Source: Winogradskya consettensis (lineage in GTDB: Bacteria > Actinomycetota > Actinomycetes > Mycobacteriales > Micromonosporaceae). From it: DNA of 64,000 nt. The translations under genes and the position numbers were made by a program. Positions 36,561 to 45,955 of the stretch are shown piece by piece. The notes beneath the pieces are model-generated. The model worked only from the letters and a program-made list of their open reading frames with translations. It made no database searches and was not told where the DNA came from. How positions within the stretch are numbered: the first letter of the stretch is position 1; each line of letters starts with the position of its first letter. The stretch is taken from positions 1 to 64,000 of the forward strand of contig NZ_BOQP01000003.1 of the NCBI RefSeq assembly GCF_018332715.1. The letters run 5' to 3'.

Positions 36561-36620
36561 CTGTCAACTTATTGTTGACAGTCGATGCATGGCGACGTCT
36601 ACTGCAAGACAACGTTGTCT
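36561..36620 (+). promoter_or_regulatory. Promoter and LacI-type operators of the ABC importer
   Basis: CTGTCAAC-TTATT-GTTGACAG (36561-36581) has 8-base arms and contains the -35 box TTGACA (36575-36580); TCTACT follows after 17 bases. A second perfect palindrome AGACAACGTTGTCT occurs at 36607-36620. Both sites would block the importer promoter when bound by the adjacent LacI protein. Palindromes seen; binding inferred. Confidence 0.6.
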
Positions 36621-36652
36621 CTCGATTTGTGCTAAATCGGTTTGGAGGGGAC

Positions 36653-37702
36653 ATGCGGCAATGGATCGTGCCCCGGGGCGGGCGACTCGGGCCGGCGGTG
36701 GTCGTCGGGGTGCTGGTGGTGGGCACCGCGGCGGCGTGCGGCGGCGGGACGGGCGAACCGGTCGTCGGCCTCATCACCAAGACGGACACGAACCCGTTCT
36801 TCGTGACGATGAAGAAGGGCGCCCAGCGCGAAGCCGGTCAGCAGGGTCTCGAACTGCAGTCGTTCGCGGGCAAGCAGGACGGCGACAACGAGGCGCAGGT
36901 GCTGGCGATCGAGAACCTGTCGTCGTACGGTGCCAAAGGTTTTCTGATCACCCCCAACGACTCCAAGGCGATCGTCCCGTCGATCGACCTCGCCCATGAG
37001 CGGGGCATGCTCGTCATCGCCCTGGACACGCCGACCGACCCGCCGGACGCGGCCGACGCCACATTCGCGACCGATAACTACCAGGCCGGGAAGCTCATCG
37101 GGCAGTGGGCGAAGGCCAAGTTCGCGAAGGACGGCCGGACGGCGAAGATCGCCATGCTGGACCTCAACGCCAACCAGGTCTCCGTGGACGTCAAGCGGGA
37201 CCAGGGATTCCTCGACGGGTTCGGCATCCCGGTCGGTGACGCCAACAAGATCGGTGACGAGAACGACCCGCGGATCGCGGGGCACGACGTCACCGACGGC
37301 GCGGAGGACGGCGGGCGTACGGCGATGGAGAACCTGCTGCAGAAGGACCCGTCGATCAACCTCGTCTACACGATCAACGAACCCGCGGCAGCCGGCGCGT
37401 ACCAGGCGCTCAAGGCCGCCGGGCGGGACAAGGACACGGTCATCGTCTCCATCGACGGTGGCTGCCCCGGAGTCGAGAACGTCAAGAAGGGCGTCATCGG
37501 CGCGACGTCGATGCAGTTCCCGCTGAAGATGGCGAGCATGGGCATCGAGGCGATCGCGAAGTTCGCCAAGGACGGCTCGAAACCGCAGGCCACGGCCGGT
37601 AAGGACTTCATCGACACCGGCACCACCCTGATCACCGACGACCCGCAGGCCGGCGTGGAAGCCAAGGATTCCACGTGGGGCACGCAGAACTGCTGGGGCT
37701 GA
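36653..37702 (+). CDS. Sugar ABC transporter substrate-binding lipoprotein, fructose/ribose type
   Basis: 349 residues. GGAGGGG precedes ATG 36653. Signal with lipobox TAAACGGG. The mature protein is a type I periplasmic-binding fold: [72 protein letters not shown], and [16 protein letters not shown]. This pattern is close to FrcB-like (fructose) and RbsB-like proteins. It works with the permease and single-domain ATPase that follow. Exact sugar not determinable. Confidence 0.88.
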   Translation: MRQWIVPRGGRLGPAVVVGVLVVGTAAACGGGTGEPVVGLITKTDTNPFFVTMKKGAQREAGQQGLELQSFAGKQDGDNEAQVLAIENLSSYGAKGFLITPNDSKAIVPSIDLAHERGMLVIALDTPTDPPDAADATFATDNYQAGKLIGQWAKAKFAKDGRTAKIAMLDLNANQVSVDVKRDQGFLDGFGIPVGDANKIGDENDPRIAGHDVTDGAEDGGRTAMENLLQKDPSINLVYTINEPAAAGAYQALKAAGRDKDTVIVSIDGGCPGVENVKKGVIGATSMQFPLKMASMGIEAIAKFAKDGSKPQATAGKDFIDTGTTLITDDPQAGVEAKDSTWGTQNCWG

Positions 37703-37704
37703 GC

Positions 37705-38727
37705 ATGGCAACTGCCACCGAGACCGCCACTGACTTCGACGTCGCCAGGAACGACTCGTTCGGCCTGCGCGTCCAGCACATCCTGCACGGCAACCCGGTC
37801 CTCGGGCCGCTGGCCGTCCTGATCGTGGCGATCATCGCGTTCTCGATCGTCAACGTCCGCTTCTTCTCCGCCGCCAACCTCTCGCTCGTCCTCGCGCAGG
37901 TCACCGTCATCGCCGTGCTCGCACTCGGCCAGACCCTGGTGATCCTGACCGCCGGCATCGACCTCTCGGCCGGCGCCATCGCGGTCTTCTCCTCGATCCT
38001 GATGGCGGTCTTCTGCACCCGGGCCGGGATGCCCGGCGTGCTGGCGCTGCTGTTCGGTCTCGCCTTCGGCACGGCCATGGGCGCGCTCAACGGCTTCCTC
38101 GTCACCCGGATCAAGCTGCCACCGTTCATCGTCACGCTCGGCACGCTGACGATGTTCTTCTCACTGAACTCGGTGATCTCCAACAGCGAGACGGTCCGCG
38201 GCTCGGACATGCCCTCGCTCATGACGTGGACCGGTAACTCCATCCCGATCGGCGGCTTCCGGCTCACGTACGGCTCGATCTTCATGTTGCTGCTGTTCGG
38301 GCTCTTCTTCTACGCCCTGAGCAGGACGGCATGGGGCAAGCACGTGTACGCGACGGGCGACGACATCGAGGCCGCCCGGCTCGCGGGTATCCGTACCAGT
38401 CGCGTGCTGTTCTCGGTCTACACGATCGCGGGTCTGCTCTACGCCGTCGGCGGCTGGATCCTGATCGGCCGCCTCGCCTCGGCCAGCCCGAACGTCGGCA
38501 CCGACTACAACCTCGACTCCATCACGGCCGTCGTCCTCGGCGGCACCAGCCTCTTCGGCGGCCGGGGCAGCGTCCTCGGCACCCTGATCGGCGCCCTCAT
38601 CGTCGGCGTCTTCCGCAACGGCCTCCAGCTCGGCGGCGTCGAAGTCGTCTGGCAGGGCTTCGCCATCGGCCTCCTGGTGCTCGTCGCGGTCTCCCTCGAC
38701 CAGTGGATCAGGAAGGTGAAAACGTAA
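37705..38727 (+). CDS. Sugar ABC transporter permease, FrcC/RbsC type
   Basis: 340 residues, 8-10 membrane helices of the BPD_transp_2 family: LGQTLVILTAGIDLSAGAIA, GALNGFLVTRIKLPPFIVTL, and the coupling region ARLAGIRTSRVLFSVYTIAG. Start ATG 37705 is two bases after the lipoprotein stop. Stop overlaps the ATPase start (TAATG). Forms the membrane channel of the importer. Confidence 0.9.
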   Translation: MATATETATDFDVARNDSFGLRVQHILHGNPVLGPLAVLIVAIIAFSIVNVRFFSAANLSLVLAQVTVIAVLALGQTLVILTAGIDLSAGAIAVFSSILMAVFCTRAGMPGVLALLFGLAFGTAMGALNGFLVTRIKLPPFIVTLGTLTMFFSLNSVISNSETVRGSDMPSLMTWTGNSIPIGGFRLTYGSIFMLLLFGLFFYALSRTAWGKHVYATGDDIEAARLAGIRTSRVLFSVYTIAGLLYAVGGWILIGRLASASPNVGTDYNLDSITAVVLGGTSLFGGRGSVLGTLIGALIVGVFRNGLQLGGVEVVWQGFAIGLLVLVAVSLDQWIRKVKT

Positions 38728-39503
38728 TGACGACACCCGTCCTGGAAGCGCGTGGCCTGACCAAACGGTACGGGCGGGTCGTCGCCATCAATGGCAGCGA
38801 CCTGGAGCTCTACCCCGGTGAGATCCTCGCGGTCATCGGCGACAACGGCGCCGGCAAATCCAGCCTGATCAAGGCACTCTCCGGCGCCCTGGTCCCGGAC
38901 GAGGGCGAGATCTACCTCGACGGCGAACGGGTGACGTTCCGCAACCCGATGCAGGCCCGCGAGGCCGGCATCGAAACCGTCTACCAGACCCTCGCGGTCG
39001 CCCCCGGCCTCGACATCGCCGACAACCTGTTCCTGGGCCGCGAACAACGCAAACCGGGCCCGCTGGGCAGCATTTTCCGGATGCTCGACCGCGGTCACAT
39101 GCGCGCGGAAGCCCGTCGGCACATGTCGGAGCTGGGCATCGGCACCCTGCAGAACATCGGCCAGGCGGTGGAGTCGCTCTCCGGCGGCCAGCGCCAAGCG
39201 GTCGCGGTGGCCCGCTCCGCGGCCTTCGGCAGCAAGGTCGTCATCCTCGACGAACCCACGGCCGCCCTCGGCGTCAAGGAGGGCAACCGCGTCCTGCAAC
39301 TCATCCGCGACGTCCGCGACCGGGGCCTGCCGGTCATCCTGATCAGCCACAACATGCCCCACGTCTTCGAGGTGGCCGACCGCATCCACATCCAGCGCCT
39401 CGGCCGCCGCGCCACGGTCATCACCCCGAAGAGCCACAGCATGTCCGACGCGGTCGCCATCATGACGGGCGCGGCCGAACCGCCGCCCACTGCTAAGGCC
39501 TGA
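38727..39503 (+). CDS. Sugar ABC transporter ATPase, FrcA type (single ATPase domain)
   Basis: 258 residues. Walker A GDNGAGKSSL, signature SLSGGQRQAVAVAR, Walker B VVILDEPTAALGVKEG, switch His in LISHNMPHVFEVAD. One nucleotide-binding domain only, as in FrcA, unlike the fused two-domain RbsA/RhaT type, which supports the fructose-type assignment. GGAAGG precedes ATG 38727. The last 11 bases overlap the convergent oxidoreductase gene. Confidence 0.9.
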   Translation: MTTPVLEARGLTKRYGRVVAINGSDLELYPGEILAVIGDNGAGKSSLIKALSGALVPDEGEIYLDGERVTFRNPMQAREAGIETVYQTLAVAPGLDIADNLFLGREQRKPGPLGSIFRMLDRGHMRAEARRHMSELGIGTLQNIGQAVESLSGGQRQAVAVARSAAFGSKVVILDEPTAALGVKEGNRVLQLIRDVRDRGLPVILISHNMPHVFEVADRIHIQRLGRRATVITPKSHSMSDAVAIMTGAAEPPPTAKA

Positions 39504-40413
39504 GGACGACCTTGCCGAGGTTCTGCCGCGTCTCGATGATGCGGTGGGCCTCGGCAGCGTCGGCCAACGGGAGCTCGGCGTGGATCGCGGGCCGCAACCG
39601 GCCATCGCCGGCCAGCTCCCACAGCAGCTCATGGTGCTTGTCGTAGAGGTCACGATGGGCGGCCGCGAAGTGCCGGATGGCCATCCCGGTCACGGTCTTC
39701 GCGCCGCCCAGCAGCTCCGAGGCGTTGATCGTCCCGCCGCCCGAGTTGAAGAACACCAGCCGCCCGCCGGGCCGGACCGCTTTCAGCGCGGTGCCTAGCA
39801 GCTCCCCACCGGCCCCGTCGAGAACGACATCCACCTCCACGTCGTCGCCATACCTGACAACTTCGTCGGCCCCCAGCTCGCGGAGAAAGTCGCCCTTGGC
39901 GAGATCACCAACTGCCGCAACCACTCTGGGTACGCCGTGCAGCTTGGCCAACTGCACAGCGAGATGCCCGACCCCGCCCGCCGCCGCGGTGACCAGCACC
40001 GACTCGTCTTTTGCCACGGCCGCGACGGTCAGCGCCGCCAGCGCCACGTGTCCACTGCGGACGAGCGCGACGGCTTGCGAGGCGCTGCTGCCCTGCGGAA
40101 TGTGCGTCGTCATCACGGCGGGGACGACGACCAAATCGGCGTAGGAGCCGGTGAAGGGCAGGGACACCACCCGATCCCCGACGGCGAACCCCGTGACGCC
40201 TTCGCCGATCGCGACCACCTCGCCGGCGACCTCCCCGCCGAGCACTCCGGGGAGCGTGCTCGTGGGGTCACGCACCATGCGTACGGCGGGGAGGGTGACG
40301 CCGATGGACTCCGGGCGTACGGTCAACTCGCCCTGACCCGGCACCGGATCATCCGCCTGCTCCACCGTCAGAACTTCCGGCCCACCGTGCTCGTAATAAC
40401 GCACCCTCCGCAT
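39493..40413 (-). CDS. Zinc-independent quinone oxidoreductase / enoyl reductase (MDR family)
   Basis: 306 residues from ATG 40413. GroES-like N-terminal domain (GPEVLTVEQADDPVPGQGEL) and Rossmann domain with AAAGGVGHLAVQLAKLHG for NADPH. No Cys/His zinc ligands appear at the usual positions, so it belongs to the zeta-crystallin/QOR branch, which reduces quinones or enones. An in-frame start 18 bases upstream is disfavoured because TAGCCT (40426-40421) lies seven bases before ATG 40413, indicating a leaderless transcript. Divergent from a MarR gene with a shared palindrome; probably induced by a quinone or similar stress. Confidence 0.87.
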   Translation of the reverse strand: MRRVRYYEHGGPEVLTVEQADDPVPGQGELTVRPESIGVTLPAVRMVRDPTSTLPGVLGGEVAGEVVAIGEGVTGFAVGDRVVSLPFTGSYADLVVVPAVMTTHIPQGSSASQAVALVRSGHVALAALTVAAVAKDESVLVTAAAGGVGHLAVQLAKLHGVPRVVAAVGDLAKGDFLRELGADEVVRYGDDVEVDVVLDGAGGELLGTALKAVRPGGRLVFFNSGGGTINASELLGGAKTVTGMAIRHFAAAHRDLYDKHHELLWELAGDGRLRPAIHAELPLADAAEAHRIIETRQNLGKVVLRP

Positions 40414-40420
40414 ACCCGCC

Positions 40421-40465
40421 AGGCTACCCAAACTCGTTGGGATACCCCAACGGTTTAACTAAGCT
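40421..40465. promoter_or_regulatory. Divergent leaderless promoters sharing one palindromic operator
   Basis: The palindrome CGTTGGG-ATAC-CCCAACG (40435-40452) contains both -35 boxes: TTGGGA (40437-40442) facing the MarR gene, 17 bases before TAAGCT (40460-40465), and on the other strand TTGGGG (40450-40445), 18 bases before TAGCCT (40426-40421). Each -10 box ends six or seven bases before its start codon. A protein bound here would shut off both genes. Confidence 0.65.
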
Positions 40466-40471
40466 ACGGCC

Positions 40472-40909
40472 GTGACCGACGTCCCGTACGCCCCGCACAG
40501 CATCCGCGTCCTGCCCAGCTGGCTACTGGGCCGAGCCGCCGCCCGAGGCCACCGCCTGGTCACCGAAGCCCTCGCCGCCGAAGGCCTCCGCATGATGCAC
40601 CACGCGGTCCTCGCCACGGTCGCGGAACTAGGCCCGGTCTCCCAGGCCGACCTCGCCCGAACCCTGCGGGTCGACCCGAAGGACATGGTTGCGATCATCC
40701 ACGACCTGCGCGGCGACGCCCTGATCGACCAAACCCCCGACCCGGCCGACCGTCGCAAGAACGCCATCACCCTCACCCCCGCGGGCCAGGAAACCCTGAC
40801 CCGCACGACCCGGCTGGGCAACCAGGCCAACACCACCCTCACGGCCGGCCTCACCCCCGCCGAAGAAGCCCAGCTCATCGCCCTGCTCACCCGAGTGGTC
40901 GCCGGTTGA
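40472..40909 (+). CDS. MarR-family transcriptional regulator
   Basis: 145 residues from GTG 40472, apparently leaderless. Winged helix pattern: MHHAVLATVAELGPVSQADL, ARTLRVDPKDMVAIIHDLRG, wing LIDQTPDPADRRKNAITLT, the DxRxxxxxLT signature of MarR proteins. The terminal helices form the dimer interface. It probably represses itself and the divergent quinone oxidoreductase through the palindrome at 40435-40452, with release by a phenolic or quinone ligand or by oxidation; there is no Cys, which makes direct redox sensing unlikely. Confidence 0.88.
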   Translation: MTDVPYAPHSIRVLPSWLLGRAAARGHRLVTEALAAEGLRMMHHAVLATVAELGPVSQADLARTLRVDPKDMVAIIHDLRGDALIDQTPDPADRRKNAITLTPAGQETLTRTTRLGNQANTTLTAGLTPAEEAQLIALLTRVVAG

Positions 40910-40920
40910 GCAGGGCTCGT

Positions 40921-41235
40921 TCAGGCGATCTGCCGCAGGTCGTTGCCGTAGTCGAAAATGATCCGCATCTTGGCACCCAACGCCTGCGCGTATCGGCTGA
41001 GCGTAGCGACCTCGTTCACGTCGAGATCACCGTTCTCGATCTGACTGATCCGCCCGGGCGTAACACCCATGAGGTCAGCCACCTGCCGCTGCGTCAGCCC
41101 CAGCCGCTTCCGCTCCTCAGCAAGATGGAAGGCGCTGACCCACGCCTCGGTCCGCGCCCGTTCTGCAGCAAGCGCGACCTCATCACCGTCATCCAGTTCG
41201 GCCTGGATGTCCTCCCAATCATGGAAGTCGGTCAT
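40921..41235 (-). CDS. HigA-type XRE antitoxin-like protein (partner gene not adjacent)
   Basis: 104 residues from ATG 41235 (GGAGGGG upstream). The order is WEDIQAELDD, then RTEAWVSAFHLAEERKRLGL, the helix-turn-helix TQRQVADLMGVTPGRISQIE, and DLDVNEVATLSRYAQALGAK. This pattern is the antitoxin that normally follows a phage Gp49-like HigB toxin. Here no toxin gene lies immediately upstream: the preceding 150 bases have only a fragmentary frame ending in FERKRRGEQ, overlapping the ATG. A HigB-like gene lies 2.1 kb away on the other strand. Could now act as a stand-alone DNA-binding protein. Confidence 0.8.
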   Translation of the reverse strand: MTDFHDWEDIQAELDDGDEVALAAERARTEAWVSAFHLAEERKRLGLTQRQVADLMGVTPGRISQIENGDLDVNEVATLSRYAQALGAKMRIIFDYGNDLRQIA

Positions 41236-41341
41236 TGCTCGCCCCTCCGTTTCCTTTCGAACGCCATCCAGTTCGCGAACGCGATCTCCGCGACCGGAAC
41301 CGCCGCATCGCGGCCGGATCGGCGTCGGAGCTCTTTCGGAG

Positions 41342-41347
41342 ACTATA
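41342..41347 (-). promoter_or_regulatory. -10 box upstream of HigA-like gene
   Basis: TATAGT on the minus strand is a near-consensus -10 box, about 107 bases before ATG 41235. No clear -35 box. It implies a leader of about 100 bases where a toxin gene might once have been. Confidence 0.35.
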
Positions 41348-41391
41348 GCCCGAGCTAAACATGGCGGTCGCACGGTGTGCGGGGCCGGGGG

Positions 41392-42447
<1,056 letters not shown>

Positions 42448-42461
42448 TCAGGGAGCGCCGC

Positions 42462-43316
42462 ATGCTCGAACGCCTTGCCGAAGCCGTGAACCGGCACCAC
42501 GTCGGAATCTGGGGGGAAACCGCCGTCCCCCGCCAGACCCTCGTCGCCCTCGACGAGTCCATCGCCCCCAGCGACCAGCAGTACGTCCCGATGATCTGCT
42601 TCACCGTCGCCGGAGCCAAACGCAGCGTCTCCGGCGAACGCAGCTGGGTCACCCGGGGCGGCGAAATGTTCCTGAACTCCCTGGCCACCCCGGTCAGCGC
42701 GATCTTCGAACGGGTTCCGTACCGCTCGGTGGTGCTGCACCTCGACAGCAAGGTCCTGGCCGGCTCGATCCTCGAGATGGGCGAGACCGCCATTCCCGGC
42801 GGCGAGGTCCTCACCACCGCACCGATGACACCCGAGATCGTCGACGCTGTCACCCGCTGGGTCTGCCTGCTGGATGCGCCGCAGGACATCGGCGTACTGG
42901 CCGGCCGGGTGGAGGGCGAGATCCTCTACCGGCTGCTGGCGGGCCCACTCGGTCCGGCTCTGCGGCAGTGGTCCCGCACCGACACGGCCGCGGCCCGCAT
43001 CCGCGAGGCCGCCACCTGGATCGTCGACCACTACGACGAAACCCTCGCCATCGATGGCATCGCAGCCATCGCCCACATGAGCCCGGCAACCCTGCACCGG
43101 CACTTCAAGGCGGCGACGGGCATGAGCCCGATGCGGTTCCAGAAACAGCTGAGGCTCCAGGAAGCCCGCCGCCGCATGATGGCCGGCGAGGGCAGCGCGG
43201 CCGAGGTCGCCCAATCGGTCGGCTACGCCAGCGCCACCCAGTTCAACCGCGAATACCGCCGCTTCTACGGCCTCCCACCCGGCCAGGACACCAAGCGCCT
43301 TCAGGTCAAGAGCTAA
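42462..43316 (+). CDS. AraC-family regulator with AraC_N (PF06719-like) domain
   Basis: 284 residues from ATG 42462, AGGGAG six bases upstream; an in-frame TTG at 42435 is less likely. The N-terminal part is a cupin-like domain (MICFTVAGAKRSVSGERSW, NSLATPVSAIFERVPYRSVV) and the C-terminal 100 residues hold two helix-turn-helix motifs (IAAIAHMSPATLHRHFKAAT, AEVAQSVGYASATQFNREYR). This class commonly sits divergent to an aldehyde or alcohol oxidoreductase and activates it, here the aldo/keto reductase. Confidence 0.88.
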   Translation: MLERLAEAVNRHHVGIWGETAVPRQTLVALDESIAPSDQQYVPMICFTVAGAKRSVSGERSWVTRGGEMFLNSLATPVSAIFERVPYRSVVLHLDSKVLAGSILEMGETAIPGGEVLTTAPMTPEIVDAVTRWVCLLDAPQDIGVLAGRVEGEILYRLLAGPLGPALRQWSRTDTAAARIREAATWIVDHYDETLAIDGIAAIAHMSPATLHRHFKAATGMSPMRFQKQLRLQEARRRMMAGEGSAAEVAQSVGYASATQFNREYRRFYGLPPGQDTKRLQVKS

Positions 43317-43365
43317 GCGTCGTGTTCGCGACGGTTGATTCCCTTCATCAACCCCGCGGCGGAGG

Positions 43366-43884
43366 TTGCCTCGGTGTCTCCCGACCGTCCGCCGCGCCGT
43401 CCGGCAAAAGCGTCAGTCTTCGAACGCCAGGCAATCCAGGCCAGCGGTTCGAACAGGCCCGTCGATCAATGACGCGCATGAGATCAAATACTTCAGACGG
43501 CACTCCGCTGACGACCCGGAGCAGGAGACGCCTGCCCGGACCTATTTATCCACATGCGACGCCAACATCCGAGCGAAGTTCCGGGCTGCGCTCGTCGCGG
43601 TAGCCGCCGCACCGCCGCAGAAGTTTGCCGGCGGCGGGTACTGGGAGGCTATGCACGGCGAGATGACCGGCTGGTACGAGGTTCGCTGTAACGGTCGCAA
43701 CCGCAGTCACCATCGGCTGTTTTGCCTGATCGACCTGGCCGCCGAAGGCGCCGGGAGGCCGTGGCTGGTAGTGATCGCTGAAATGAGCAAGCCGTTCCGC
43801 ACCGCACTCAGCGACGCGGACGACAAAAACATCCGAGAGCTCGGCAGCGAATATCTAGCTCGCAATCCGCGATCAGTTGTCTGA
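43366..43884 (+). CDS. HigB-like toxin of phage Gp49 type, start uncertain (possibly decayed)
   Basis: The conserved part runs from IKYFRRHSADDPEQ through FAGGGYWEAMHGEMTGWYEV and HHRLFCLID to PFRTALSDADDKNIRELGSE, matching RelE/HigB-type mRNA interferases of about 130 residues. The first 40 residues of the open frame (from TTG 43366) are not family-like and no ATG or GTG lies in frame near the expected start. An ATG at 43478 is out of frame, suggesting the original start was lost by an indel. The next gene is convergent, not the usual same-strand antitoxin. Confidence 0.6.
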   Translation: MPRCLPTVRRAVRQKRQSSNARQSRPAVRTGPSINDAHEIKYFRRHSADDPEQETPARTYLSTCDANIRAKFRAALVAVAAAPPQKFAGGGYWEAMHGEMTGWYEVRCNGRNRSHHRLFCLIDLAAEGAGRPWLVVIAEMSKPFRTALSDADDKNIRELGSEYLARNPRSVV

Positions 43885-43893
43885 ACTCAGCGG

Positions 43894-44331
43894 CTAGGCG
43901 CACAGGCGGCTGGTGGCATCGCCGCCGCGCACACCTTCGAGGTAGAGCGCCAGGGCGGCAGGATCGGGGTGCTCGCCGCTGAGCAGGGGCGCGCTGACGT
44001 TCTCCTTGTCCGAGTCCGAGAGTGGCTCCAGAGAGATCCGCATGCCGAAGACGGCGGCGATCTCCGCGAGGGTTCCCAGGGTCGGATTTACCTGGCCGGC
44101 GGTGAGCAGGCGCCGGATCGCGTCCGGGTTGGTGCCGATCGCGCGGGCGAGGGCGGCCTTCGACAGGCCGGCGGCGACTCGCGCGTCGTCGAGCTGGTTG
44201 ATGATCCGGTCCACTGTCGCGATGCGGACGGACTCCACGACGTAGGTGCGCAGGAAGTCGGGGTCCTTGAGGTCCTCGGCGAGGTCGTCCCAGAAGGCGC
44301 CGGGTTCCGGTTTCAACTCCTGTCCAGCCAC
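43894..44331 (-). CDS. XRE-family DNA-binding protein, antitoxin-like
   Basis: 145 residues. The first 60 are helical and acidic (PGAFWDDLAEDLKDPDFLRT). The helix-turn-helix is SKAALARAIGTNPDAIRRLL, followed by NPTLGTLAEIAAVFGMRISL, a pattern usual in HigA-like antitoxins. It faces the HigB-like gene tail to tail, nine bases apart, so it is either the antitoxin of a rearranged pair or of another lost toxin. ATG 44331 has no strong ribosome site. Confidence 0.7.
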   Translation of the reverse strand: MAGQELKPEPGAFWDDLAEDLKDPDFLRTYVVESVRIATVDRIINQLDDARVAAGLSKAALARAIGTNPDAIRRLLTAGQVNPTLGTLAEIAAVFGMRISLEPLSDSDKENVSAPLLSGEHPDPAALALYLEGVRGGDATSRLCA

Positions 44332-44380
44332 CTGAAAAACGTATCATTAATGCCACGTTCTGGCCAGGAGTTGCAGCGTC

Positions 44381-44404
44381 GGGGGTCGCCGGGCGGCGAC
44401 CCCC
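44381..44404 (-). terminator. Hairpin downstream of the rhamnose transport/isomerase operon
   Basis: GGGGGTCGCC-GGGC-GGCGACCCCC: perfect 10-base stem with tetraloop, starting eight bases after the stop of the L-rhamnose isomerase gene. No T-tract; typical of high-GC genomes. Confidence 0.7.
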
Positions 44405-44411
44405 GTGGGGG

Positions 44412-45578
44412 TCAGGCGCCCCAGCCGGCCTGTTCGCCGCCGACGCGGTCGGCGATGATCTTTTCCTGGTAGCCGCTTCGCTTGTAGGCGCCGACCGGGT
44501 CCGGGTCGAGGCCCAGGTCGGTGCGGACCTCGGCGAGCAGCGGCCGGACGTCGGTGTTGTAGGCGTCCATGATGACCGCGTTGGCTTCGAGGACGTCGCC
44601 GTCGTTCTGGGCTTTTGTCAGGGCTTCGCGGTCGACGAGGAGGGCCTTGGCGGTCGCTTCCTGGATGTTCAGGATCGAGCGGATGATCGCGGGGATCTTC
44701 GCTTCGATGTTGTGGCACTGGTCGAGCATGAAGTTGATGCCGTACGCCGGGTCGAGCGCGCCGCCGCGGACGATCTCGTACAGGATGCGGAAGAGCTGGA
44801 ACGGGTCCGCGGCGCCCGCCATCAGGTCGTCGTCGGCGTAGAAGCGGCTGTTGAAGTCGAAGGCGCCGAGCTTCTTCTGGCGCAGGAGGAACGCCACGAT
44901 GAACTCGATGTTGGTGCCGGGGGCGTGGTGGCCGGTGTCGATGCAGACCGTGGCCTTCGGGCCCAGCTCGAGGCAGTGGGCGTAGGACGTGCCCCAGTCG
45001 GGGATGTCCGTGGCGTAGAAGGCCGGCTCGAAGAGTTTGTATTCGAGCAGGATGCGCTGGTCGTCGCCGAGGCGGGCGTACGTTTCCTGCAATGCCGCGG
45101 CCAGTCGGTCCTGGCGGTTGGTCAGGTCGTCCTGGCCGGGGTAGTTGATGCCGTCGGAGAACCACAGTTTCAGGTCGCGGGAGCCGGTCGCGTCCATGAT
45201 GTCGATGGCTTCCAGCAGGTGGTCGGTGGCCTTGCGGCGCACGGCCGGGTCGGGGTTGGTGACCGAGCCGAGCTTGTAGTCGTCGTCCTGGAAGACGTTG
45301 GTGTTGATGGCCCCGATTCCAACACCCAGACTCTTCGCGTACGCCGTGAGCGCCGAATAGTCGTCCACTTTGTCCCAAGGGATGTGCAACGCGACCGTCG
45401 GGGCGACACCCGTGTACTGGTGGACGACGGCGGCGTCGGCGATCTTCTCCTGGGGGGTGCGGGGGACGCCCGGCTGGGTGAAGACCTTGAAGCGGGTGCC
45501 CGAGTTGCCGAACGCCCAGGACGGGGTCTCGACCCGCTGTGCGGTGAGGGCGCGCTTGACGGCGGCGAGGTCGGTCAT
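44412..45578 (-). CDS. rhaI: L-rhamnose isomerase
   Basis: 388 residues. Converts L-rhamnose to L-rhamnulose in the cytoplasm; TIM barrel with metal-binding residues in LLEYKLFEPAFYATDIPDWG, VCIDTGHHAPGTNIEF, GAFDFNSRFYADDDL and INFMLDQCHN. This is the RhaI type common in actinobacteria and Pseudomonas, distinct from enterobacterial RhaA. It is the last gene of the minus-strand operon, four bases after the mutarotase gene. The product feeds rhamnulokinase in the divergent operon. Confidence 0.92.
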   Translation of the reverse strand: MTDLAAVKRALTAQRVETPSWAFGNSGTRFKVFTQPGVPRTPQEKIADAAVVHQYTGVAPTVALHIPWDKVDDYSALTAYAKSLGVGIGAINTNVFQDDDYKLGSVTNPDPAVRRKATDHLLEAIDIMDATGSRDLKLWFSDGINYPGQDDLTNRQDRLAAALQETYARLGDDQRILLEYKLFEPAFYATDIPDWGTSYAHCLELGPKATVCIDTGHHAPGTNIEFIVAFLLRQKKLGAFDFNSRFYADDDLMAGAADPFQLFRILYEIVRGGALDPAYGINFMLDQCHNIEAKIPAIIRSILNIQEATAKALLVDREALTKAQNDGDVLEANAVIMDAYNTDVRPLLAEVRTDLGLDPDPVGAYKRSGYQEKIIADRVGGEQAGWGA

Positions 45579-45582
45579 GGTG

Positions 45583-45906
45583 TCACGCTTCTTCCGGTTC
45601 GGTGAGGTGGAAGACCTCGGTCAGCAGGGGGAAGCCGTCGTCGGGGGTGGTGCCCGCGAAGAACGGGGCCATTTCCGCCTGCCAGCGGGTGTTGACGTCC
45701 GTGGCGGCCATGGCGGCCTCGGACGCGGCCAGGTTGTCGGCCTCGACGTAACCGATGAGCAAGCCGTCGGGGCGTAGAAAGAGGGAGTAGTTGCGCCAGC
45801 CGGTGGCCCGAAGTGCGTCCTGCATCTCGGGCCACACGGCCTTGTGTCGCTCTACGTACTCCTCTAGCCGGTCCTCTCGGACCTGCAACTGGAAGCAATA
45901 ACGCAC
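45583..45906 (-). CDS. rhaM: L-rhamnose mutarotase
   Basis: 107 residues from GTG 45906. MRYCFQLQVREDRLEEYVER, HKAVWPEM (catalytic His), GWRNYSLFLRPDGLLIGYVE and MAPFF fit the RhaM/RhaU family, small dimeric ferredoxin-fold enzymes that interconvert alpha and beta anomers of L-rhamnose. The position between transporter and isomerase matches its task of supplying the anomer used next. The 49-base gap to the transporter lipoprotein gene contains a six-base-stem hairpin, CCGCTG/CAGCGG. Confidence 0.92.
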   Translation of the reverse strand: MRYCFQLQVREDRLEEYVERHKAVWPEMQDALRATGWRNYSLFLRPDGLLIGYVEADNLAASEAAMAATDVNTRWQAEMAPFFAGTTPDDGFPLLTEVFHLTEPEEA

Positions 45907-45955
45907 GAGGAATCTTTCGGTTTTCCGCTGCGGATGAACTCAGCGGGGCATCGGA

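Noticed and set aside
41236..41330. Possible small toxin gene overlapping the HigA-like ATG by ATGA, ending FERKRRGEQ
   Set aside because: No start codon between the upstream stop and the last 11 codons, and no resemblance to HigB or RelE proteins.
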